This document shows positions 55,951-64,000 of a stretch of 64,000 nucleotides of DNA, one piece after another (position 1 is the stretch's first letter; the number at the start of each line of letters is the position of its first letter). The notes under the pieces are model-generated. The model was given only the letters and a program-made list of their open reading frames with translations. It was not told the DNA's origin and did no database searches. This stretch comes from Anthoceros angustus (Eukaryota; Streptophyta; Anthocerotopsida; Anthocerotales; Anthocerotaceae). The DNA lies in contig VJWM01000118.1 of assembly GCA_010909165.1 (NCBI GenBank), forward strand, positions 62,001 through 126,000, in the 5' to 3' direction. The translations under genes were made by a program, and so were the position numbers.

Positions 55951-56675
55951 ATGTAAGCTGCACGTTCCGTCATGTTCCTCCGTGCTTGGATCGTTAGGTT
56001 GAGGTTCTGGTGATGCTCAATTCAAGGAGAGATCTGTATTGTTCTTGGACGCTACTCCAAAATTCGTATTCCACTATTGCAATCTTGCTGGCAGGTCAGG
56101 TGGAAAAGTCTCATTCAAGGTTACCCTCACCTCGGACCCCAAGCTTCCTTACAAGATGTGAGTTGATTGATTCTGTTTCTGATGCGGCTCTACACCAAGA
56201 CTCTGAGGTGTGTCGAAATCAGCCTCCTGAAGACTTATGATGTTTGCAGATTAGCTGTGCCTGAAGAAGCGCCGTTCACTGCCGTTCTGAAGTTTGCAGC
56301 AGAGGAATTCAAGGTGCCTCCTCAAACAAGTGCAATCATCACGAATGGTAAATTTCGATGTCGTCTTTGTTCCGATTAGCGTTTTATCAATTGGTTCTGT
56401 GGAGGTTTTATGAGATGCTCCTTGCTCGTTGCTAATGGATCATCGTCCTACAACATGCAGATGGTGTTGGCATAAATCCACAGCAAAGCGCTGGTACTTT
56501 GATCTTTCATGAGGCTCACCTAACACTCACTCTCTCGATGGTTTGTTTGCCTCTGTTTGTTACACCATTCTGACTTCCCTGATTGTGACGGCATGCAGGA
56601 AACGTATTTTTGAAGCATGGATCGGAACTGCGTCTCATCCCCAGGGACAGGGTGGGATCTTCTTCATCAGCTTGA
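55951..56675 (+). CDS. UFM1: ubiquitin-fold modifier 1 (UFM1)
   Basis: UFM1 is conjugated to ER-associated ribosomes (RPL26) by UBA5, UFC1 and UFL1 and serves ER-phagy. Exons 56095-56157, 56250-56347, 56461-56493 and 56599-56675 read [82 protein letters not shown] and a short SSSSA tail removed by UFSP proteases to expose the conjugating Gly. Exon 2 enters in phase 2. The upstream AT before GTAAGC at 55951-55952 plus the G at 56095 forms ATG, so the start codon appears split by a 142-bp intron. Total 90 residues, as in other plants. Confidence 0.9.
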
Positions 56676-57032
56676 TTGAATTGGATAGGGATAGAGGGCA
56701 GGGCGTGTATTGGTTGAATTGAATTGTAAATCTCTTTGAAGACGAGGGGTAATATATAATTCAAGGTTTTAGGAGCATCAGCTCCCTTGTGGCACATAAA
56801 AAGCGCGGAATATTTATTATCGGCAGAGGCGGCACCAGTATTTTCACTGTCCGTGTGGCAGCGCACAAGCTACCGAGAGGAATCCAAATGGGAAGGCAAA
56901 GTTGCAGAAGTTGATGCAGTCGCAGCCCTGCTGAGGTGTGTTGACACAGGTTCGAGTTTATGAGACGTTTTAGGGCGTTGGGAATGCGATCCTTGAGCTC
57001 GCGCTCGACGGCAGCGAAGAAAATCAGCGACG

Positions 57033-58437
57033 ATGTCTGTGGCTGCGGGCGTGAGCGATGCCGCCATCGCGGTGCGCGACAAGCTGCGGGGCAAGATCGG
57101 GCAGACCAAGGTGAAGAGATACTGGCCTGGAAGAGCTCCCGAGTGGGCGGAGGGTGTGGAGGACGAAGCTGAGGCCAAAGGACCCCGATCTGTGCACAGT
57201 CTGCGGGAAACGCTTGCGCGGGCCTTTCCCAAGGAGGATGCTGATTTTCCTGCCAAGGATGATCCGAGGCTTCGGCGCTTGGCGCAGAGGGTTCGGGATC
57301 GGGAGGAGGTGATCGCCAGTCATCGCCAGATTCGGCAGGCGGAGCTGGTGTCTACAAAGGAAGAGGAGGCGAAGGCGGCGGAGGCGGCTGAATTGGAGGA
57401 GGAGGAAGATGAGGACGCTATCGAGGCAAGGAGGCGGCGCATCAAGGAAAAGCTGCTGCAGCGACAGAGGGAGGAAGAAGCTGCAATTGAGGAGGAAGAC
57501 GAGGAGGAGGAGGATGAAGAGGAGGAGGAGTCGGAGTATGAGACTGGATCGGAGGAAGAGTACGGAGGTATTGCTATGGTGAAGCCGGTGTTTGTGCCGA
57601 AAGCTGAGAGGGAGACCATTGCCGAGAGGGAGAAGCTGGCTGCGGAGGAGGCTGCGTTTCATGAGGCTATGAAAAAGAAGCTGGAGGAGAGGAAGGCGGA
57701 AACTAAGCAGTTGCTGGTGGAGGAGATACGCAGGGAGGAGGAGGCGGAGAAGAATAGGCAGGCGGAGCAGAACGCTGGGGATGTTGACACGGACGATGAG
57801 ACTAACGAGGCTGAAGAGTACGAGGCCTGGAAGGCCAGGGAGATTGCGAGAATTAAGCGAGATAGAGAGGACAGGGAGGCCATGGTGAAGGAGAAAGAAG
57901 AGATCGAGAAGTTGAGGAATATGACAGAGGAGGAGCGCAGGGAGTGGGAGAGGAAGAATCCTAAGCCTACGGTTGCGACCAAGAAGAAATGGAAGTTTAT
58001 GCAAAAGTACTACCACAGGGGAGCTTTCTTCCAGTCAGCTTCAGATGATAGAGCAGCCACTGTGTCAACGGATCAAATTTTCAAGAGAGATTTCTCTGCA
58101 CCTACGGGTGAAGATAAAATGGACAAGACGATCTTGCCCAAGGTTATGCAGGTTAAGCACTTTGGACGCAGTGGTCGCACCAAGTGGACACATCTTGTCG
58201 CAGAAGATACGACTGAGTGGGACAACCCGTGAGTTTTCTGCCTTCGCTCCCATTTTTTCGAACTGGGCATTTTTGTTCAGAGCATGGAATTTCTCACGTT
58301 TTGTTTGATGATGTTGCAGCTGGACATATAATGATCCTCTCCGGGCAAAGTATAACAGCAAGATGGCTGGGATGAATCGACCTATTGCTAAGCCTGCAGG
58401 AAGTAAGAAGATGAAAGATTGGGAAGGCACCCGCTAG
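57033..58437 (+). CDS. MFAP1: MFAP1-family spliceosomal protein
   Basis: MFAP1 (yeast Spp381-like) is a component of the spliceosomal B complex, despite its historical name. Two exons (57033-58228, 58320-58437) give 437 residues, matching the family's usual 430-440. There is GQTKVKRYWPGRAPEWA near the start, LRRLAQRVRDREEVIASHRQ, a long Glu/Lys-rich charged helix, the acidic block around residues 150-175, EYETGSEEEYGG, KPVFVPKAERETI, EYEAWKAREIARIKRDREDR, MTEEERREWERKNPK, KWKFMQKYYHRGAFFQ and WTYNDPLRAKYNSKMAGMNR near the end. The intron splits the P of DNPWTYND. An in-frame upstream ATG was not needed. The antisense 330-codon frame is a shadow. Confidence 0.92.
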
Positions 58438-59614
58438 CCTCTTCTTGAGGATCCACCTTCAACGGGGTTGAAGGAGAACCTTATCGGGAAAACTTCCACA
58501 GGATGGGCCTTAAGCACAAAATGCAAGGTCCCAGCAACATTTTCCTGCTGGGGGGTGTCACTGTGTCAAGTTACGGGTCCAGGTGGAAATTCGGTTCATG
58601 ATATAGCTCATTGCTAGCATGGGCAGAGTGGTGGCAGGAAGCCTCTGTTACGCCATTCTAGGGACGCTAGGTTGGCTGGTTACGCCTGTGTTGGTGCAGC
58701 AGGTGCTGCTGTTCCAGGTTTCTGCAACTTCTCTCTGAGGCCCATGGGTTGCTCAGGAGTTGGTTGGCTTTTACATCAGGGCGGACTTGGAAGGCCTGTG
58801 TGTGGAGGTTTTTAGCCTGATCTTTTCTCAAATTGGAAAGGCTGGCAATCCTCTACCCCGAGAGGCTTCTAGCTCTCACACTGGTAACGATAAAGTGGAA
58901 GCAGAGTCAGTATGTGAAGGAGGGAGTTATGCATTCACTGCAGCAGGTGGTGGAATGTCATTGGCTTGACGCCCCTTCATTGCCTCGAGGCAAGGGTATT
59001 TGCAAAAGTTTTCTGGCAGACGTATGATAGTCTGCCCTCCCATACCCGATTACGTCCGAAAATGTAAGGGTCATTTTGGCAGCTTATGTCTGATTGTATT
59101 CTATTCGCCTTTTTGATCGCAGCTTTATTGAGTGAGAGCCGATACTTCCAGTCCCCATGAGTTGACACGTTGAGCTGTGTTTGGAAGCAGGGCTCATAGC
59201 AGATGCACACTGATGACCTCGCGGGCCATGTTGAAGCTAGAAGGGCTCCTAGGTCCTGCTTGGTGCTCCCAGACCCAGCTGGAGTGCTAATTACGCGAGA
59301 AGTGAAGTCTCCCGCAGTGCTTCTTGTCACTCATCGGTGACACTCTCGATGTTGTAGGATGCTATCTTGATGTCCTGATTGCACTTTTAAGACGGCAGCC
59401 TCACTCATGTACCTACTTCGTTGTCGATTATGACCGGAATCAATCGGAATCTTTTCTTGTACGTGCACGGTCTCTCCCAACTAGAGCATCAAAACGCTAA
59501 TGCCACACGTCGAAACAACCAACTATCTAGCCTTTGAGCCGGGGAACATTTATCTTTAAATGCTTGCTAGAGTGGGTACTCGAGGTTATTAGTGCCTACT
59601 CCCCTGCGTCTTCA
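58438..59614. other. intergenic, no gene seen
   Basis: MFAP1 3' flank followed by the amylase promoter region. Short frames on both strands lack domain features. Confidence 0.5.
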
Positions 59615-62370
59615 ATGTGCGCGATTTTGAGTTCCGCTGCAGTGGAGCTTCGATCTCCTGGTTGTGTCTGCAGGTAGGTTGGGTCATTTGCAATGGTCGC
59701 AATTTGATGCGCTGATGCAGTTCTGCTCTGCCAAGGTGTCTGGCAATGAGATTGTACAACTGTGAAGTTTCACTTCCTGCACAGATCGACCTTTGCCGAC
59801 GAGCGCTTGCTCAAATTGTGCCTACATCACATCAATGTGCCTCAACACGATGGTGCAGCAGCGAGCACGCAGCAGGATGATCACCAGGAGGGTGCTACTC
59901 GAGGAGAAATTCCTTCTCCTTCTGAGTCTTCGCTGCAGGCAAGCCCTTCAAACACCATGGCCGAGCTGGTTGCGTCCTGAGAAATTGAGGGGTTCAGGCT
60001 AATTCTTTCGGAGGGGTTTTCGGTTCATTTCCGGATCTCCATTTGAGGCTCCGGATGGTGAAGCTAATTGGTAATTGTCGGCGTCGATAGGTCGAAGCTT
60101 TGAGCTCTCGGACACCTGAGGGAAACAACGAGAATCTGGTTGGGCTTTCTAAACTTCATACAGTGATTAGGTGACTAGTACTTCGATGCGGAATTTGGTT
60201 TGGATGTCCTGTTCTCCTAACGTGTCACCTTTGGATTTGGATCAATCATAGGCCACATCAGGAAACCATGAGGAGAAAACTTTGCCATCAGGTGAAAGTG
60301 AAGCGAATGTCTGGCTATCCCTGCTTCGCTGACCCGTATTCTTTTGCAAGAGGTTGAGCTGACGGATCTGGGGCTTTGCATCAGGAGAAACAATTACATC
60401 CAGGGGAAGGGAAGTCATTTTGCAGGTACAGAGGTCAAGGATCAGATAGAATTACGTCCACATATCTAATTTTCCTGTCAGGAAATGTTGATTGACTTGT
60501 CTGTTGGACAGGGCTTCAACTGGGAGTCTCATACCGAGGATTGGTGGGTGCATCTGTCGGAGGAAATCCCACGGCTTGCCGCTATGGGTTTTACTTCAAT
60601 GTGGCTTCCGCCTAGTTCTGAATCCTTTGCTCCAGAAGGTGGGTTTACAGGGCTTCAAGTCAGCTCCTAAAACTCGTCTGATTCACAGCTTAGTAATCTG
60701 TTACTCCCTTTACATGACTAGGTTACCTCCCTCGAGATTTTTACGCCCTGAACTCAGCATATGGCACTGAAAGCGAGCTGAGGAGTTTGCTGCAGAAAAT
60801 GAAAGAGCATGGTGTTCACGCCATAGCAGACATAGTGATCAATCATCGTATTGGGAGCACACAAGGTGTCGGGGGTATTTACAATAGATATGATGGCATG
60901 TCTTTGCCTTGGGATGAACATGCCGTAACAAGTGACACTGGTGGGCTGGTGGGTTCTCAGAAACATGTTCCATGGTGCTGGAAAGTTTTTCCTTTTGTGA
61001 TATGCCTTATATTCAGGTGTATTTTAATCACCAGGGTAATCCCAGCACCGGGGTGATTTTTGAAGGAGTTCCTAATATCGATCACACTCAGAAGTTTGTT
61101 CGGGATGATCTTGGAGGATGGCTCCGATGGCTAATCAAGGATGTAGGATACGACTCTTTTCGGTTTGACTATGCCAAAGGGTAAGCACCAAATGTGGCTG
61201 TGCATGTGTCTACTGGCACCTCTGAACTTGTCCGTGATTTCCGAGTGGCGGTCAGCAGGTACAGTCCAGGGTATGTGAAGGGGTATATCGAGGCTTCAAA
61301 TCCACAGTTTTCTGTTGGGGAATATTGGGATTCGTGTAGCTATCTTGGCCCGGAGTTTGTACTCGACCCTGATCAAGGTACAGTGTCATTCGGTTGAACA
61401 CTTTCTCCAATGATGTGTCAAACAGGTCTTGCTCTTGCCTCACAACGTGTGACTTATTTTTGCCGCTGACATATATGGTGAAGTGTGACAACGATGACAG
61501 ACAGCCATCGGCAGAGGATTGTTGACTGGATAGATGGCACTGGTGGCCTGGCTTCAGCTTTTGATTTCACGACAAAAGCTATTCTGCAGGTATCAGCAGG
61601 AGTATGGATGTTACGTACTCATGACTTCTGAGGCTAGTTGCTAACTGCTCCAAATTTGTTCAGGAAGCTGTGGCCAAAAAGGAATGGTGGCGACTCCGAG
61701 ACAGTAAGGGCCGCCCATCTGGTGTTTTGGGTATGTGGCCCTCCAGAGCTGTAACATTTGTAGACAACCACGACACAGGCTCCACTCAGGTTATGTGTTT
61801 ACCTCCGTTCAGCTTGGCCCCCCTTGGTCATGTACAAACCACCCTGTTATTCACCTTCACGTCTTTTTTACACAGGCCCACTGGCCATTCCCAAGTGAAC
61901 ATGTTATACAGGTTTGGTCCCCTCCTCCTCTCGAACCGTCTGTTGTAAGGTCAAACAGCCTTCTCAGCCATTGGTCTCTTGTCTTACATCTGCAGGGTTA
62001 CGCCTACATATTAACACATCCAGGACAACCTACTGTTTTCTATGATCACATCTTCCTGTGGGGCGATGAGATCTGCACAGCCATTGGAATTCTGGTACCC
62101 AGCTTTCTATGCCCTCCTTTTCTCCTTCCAAATGTACCTTCCTCGTTTTCACTCACTGTTCCTTCAACACACCGCGTGCAGATCTCTGTTAGAAGACGGT
62201 GTGACATCCATAGCAGATCCCCAGTAGTGATTTACGAGGCAAATGCTGAGGTCTATGCAGCAGCAATAGGAGGTAACCTGTGCATGAAACTGGGGGAGGG
62301 CAGCTGGAGTCCTGGAGCTGAGTGGAAACTAGCAACCTCTGGAGAAAGTTATGCAGTGTGGGAGAAATGA
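59615..62370 (+). CDS. alpha-amylase, GH13 plant type (AMY)
   Basis: Alpha-amylase cuts internal alpha-1,4 bonds of starch. A probable first exon 59615-59673 ([20 protein letters not shown], transit-like) and short linker exons (59785-59938 and others) precede the catalytic barrel from about 60,482: [71 protein letters not shown] (nucleophile Asp), [10 protein letters not shown] (acid/base Glu) and [12 protein letters not shown] (third Asp). Then [18 protein letters not shown] and the C-terminal beta domain to VWEK and TGA 62368-62370. All three catalytic acids are present. One N-terminal intron seems to use a GC donor (after 59938). The short N-terminus resembles neither the long AMY3 extension nor a clear secretory signal. 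N-terminal exons are less certain than the barrel. Confidence 0.87.
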
Positions 62371-63147
62371 GCACATTGTGTACGTAATACCTTTCGTCTA
62401 TATCTAGTTAAATTATCTTTCCTCGCCTGCTAAAGCATCTTCTGCTTCAAGAGAGCATCCCTTCCTATGTACAGTACATATGTACAAAGAAACGAGGAAG
62501 TCCAAGAGCCTGTACTGCAGTGCTGGATGGTTCGCCCTTGTCATGTTCCTTACAACTAAGGACTGCCTGTCTCCTGATCCCCAACATTCCCCTCCTCACC
62601 AAAAACGTGCGCCGCTCCGTACCTGGTACCCAACCTTTCCTGTCTGTTACGATACGTTTTTTTTCTAAGAAACGGCTCCACTCGGATTCTGCTGAGTGCG
62701 GCGGCTTCTGTGCTATGAGTGGCGCGGTAGAAGGTGCGCGGCTGCTTGTGGCTGTCTGTTTTGTGGGTTCTTGCAAAAAGCTTCTGCATGTTGTCTATGC
62801 TCAGCGTGGAGGAAAGAACGAGGGGATACGAAGCCTTCGCCTTGGAAGCTAAATGCATAGTCTGTTCATGCTTGTTTTGGTTTCTGTCTGGACTTGCAGC
62901 TTCTTTCCCCCTTTGCAGCGTCAGAAGCAAGACGCTGAGGGGCAGAGCTTTTTTCGGATGTTTTCTGACTGAGCTGGCGACTTAACTGGTGCGTAGATCA
63001 TTGTAGGAATCTCCTGATGACTCCGCTGCAATGCTCTCCGTTGTTTTCTGAAGGTAGCATGGAATTAAAACATGCTATGGGGAGCATGAAGAGAGCAAAC
63101 GAAATGCTGCTTTCTTCTCACCTCTGTTCTTCGAGTTGTTGTTTCAG
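62371..63147. other. intergenic or 5' region of the next gene
   Basis: No gene seen. A 5' leader or small upstream exon of the queuosine-salvage gene may lie here. Confidence 0.4.
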
Positions 63148-63174
63148 AAGGTGAATCCAAATCGACCTGGCGGC

Positions 63175-64000
63175 ATGGCTGTGGACGTTGTCCGTGCAAG
63201 TTCGGAATGGGTTGCCAGCCATGCATCACATGTTTCCATCAACTCTGAGGGTATGAAGTGTTTTACCGCAAGCAGCAAGTGTGATTTTCCGTGACGGAAG
63301 GCCACTGAAGCGGGAATGGTGGTGTTCATAGGGATTGAGAAGATTGCAGAGCAGATTGGTTATCAAGTTCCCACTGTGAAGTGGGACTTCGAAGGCATCC
63401 ACTATTTTGATGGAGGCCCTCTTACTGCACAATACTTGCTGGTGCTTGATGCTCTCAACTTCTGCTTTTGGCCTGGTACTTCACGCCTACCAGTTTATCG
63501 ATGTAGCAGCTGTGCGAATGCTTTTCATGTTATCCGTAAGGTCATCTGCCTTTTCGTGGTTCCAGATCCAGATTTGCAGTATGACCATCTGGCTGCTGGA
63601 TTAACCAACGCCTTGAAAAAGGACCCCACTGTGTTGGAGGCCGGTGTTCTGCAAACTTACACTGGTAAGCTCGGTGTCAGCCAACTCCATACCATTCGGC
63701 GCGGCTTCCCAGTGTTTTGACAATTGTTCTGCAGGTCCTATGTTGCGAGAGTTGATTCAGTGGCCTCGTCCTCTTCCTTTAGAAGACGAGCGGGCTCGCC
63801 TTTTGAATGAGGTGTGGAGACACTCCTTCTTACTCACCTTTTGCTCGCAATTTCTTTCTTACCTTTTGCTCGCAACGACAATCGCTCACTCTGATGCTAA
63901 TCTGTGACAGCTCGGAGCAGAACTAGAAGTGAGCTTCAACGGCCAAGCAGCTAACCTTGTCGCTGCCGCCAAGCAATCTGCGGTGACACTCGTCCATCTT
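63175..64000 (+). CDS. QNG1: queuosine 5'-phosphate N-glycosylase (QNG1/DUF2419), runs off the window
   Basis: QNG1 releases queuine from queuosine 5'-monophosphate so that the base can be re-used for tRNA wobble modification. Exons read: MAVDVVRASSEWVASHASHV...INSEG, IEKIAEQIGYQVPTVKWDFE, GIHYFDGGPLTAQYLLVLDA, LNFCFWP (catalytic Asp region), DPDLQYDHLAAGLTNALKK, DPTVLEAGVLQTYTG, PMLRELIQWPRPLPLEDERA, RLLNELGAELEVSFNGQ and AANLVAAAKQSAVTLVHL to the end. The (D)LNF.FW signature and the Leu-rich tail match the family. The start at ATG 63175 is the first in-frame ATG of the exon beginning at 63148; that exon is open upstream (KVNPNRPGG), so an earlier exon is possible. The C-terminus is missing. 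Confidence 0.85.

Noticed and set aside
57024-58016. 330-codon minus-strand open frame opposite MFAP1
   Set aside because: It is Leu/Arg-rich low-complexity shadow of the Glu/Lys-rich MFAP1 coding strand; MFAP1 motifs are unmistakable on the plus strand.
58760-59027. 69- and 64-codon plus-strand frames
   Set aside because: They lie in MFAP1 3' flank, overlap one another in different frames and lack any motif.
1-64000. tRNA and rRNA genes
   Set aside because: I looked for B-box-like GGTTCGA(A/N)TCC words and rRNA core sequences on both strands by eye and found none convincing.

Overview
This is a nuclear segment from a green plant. Genes carry GT-AG and some GC-AG introns, lie on both strands, and are separated by AT-rich or repeat-rich DNA with retrotransposon debris. 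Several genes point to the streptophyte lineage: augmin subunit 1, a BLISTER-type coiled-coil protein, a fused pantothenate kinase/DUF89 protein, a CPSF30 fused to a YTH domain, a plastid-type pyrophosphatase, a GNA-type lectin and an alpha-amylase. I cannot name the species. A non-seed land plant or streptophyte alga fits best. All functions are read from sequence patterns; no search was run.

Layout. 0.9-3.1 kb: a small unrecognised coiled-coil gene and AUG1 (both minus). 3.3-10.9 kb: repeats, a 2.7-kb scrambled Ty3 chromovirus with two 149-bp LTR-like ends, a LINE fragment and a degenerate minisatellite. 10.9-15.2 kb: a 5' fragment of AUG1, BLISTER (+) and a TBC Rab-GAP (-). 15.97-20.94 kb: pantothenate kinase/phosphatase (+). 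21.2-25.6 kb: a tandem duplication carrying two FIS1 genes (-), one truncated SWIB copy and one complete SWIB gene (+). 26.0-27.65 kb: a multi-pass membrane protein resembling the 7TM part of plant RGS1 but ending in a coiled coil. 29.2 kb: lectin. 30.2-32.0 kb: inorganic pyrophosphatase. 32.5-35.6 kb: CPSF30-YTH. 36.4-38.9 kb: a 1.25-kb tandem repeat. 40.4-43.4 kb: an unrecognised two-repeat protein with a basic tail. 46.6-49.1 kb: GH47 mannosidase (MNS3-like). 49.1-52.7 kb: a 1.83-kb tandem duplication starting in the last MNS3 exon. 54-58.4 kb: RsmH-like methyltransferase (-), UFM1 (+) and MFAP1 (+). 59.6-62.4 kb: alpha-amylase. From about 63.2 kb: queuosine-salvage glycosylase, running off the window.

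Most genes are housekeeping and do not form one pathway. Close head-to-head pairs (FIS1/SWIB, RsmH/UFM1, TBC/PANK) may share promoter regions. The items most worth a second look are the two-repeat protein at 40-43 kb, the receptor-like 7TM/coiled-coil gene, a UFM1 start codon apparently split by an intron, an unusual number of GC-AG introns, and three near-identical tandem duplications whose copies differ mostly by tiny indels at CAG/CTG-like sites. The last point raises the possibility of assembly or base-calling artefacts.
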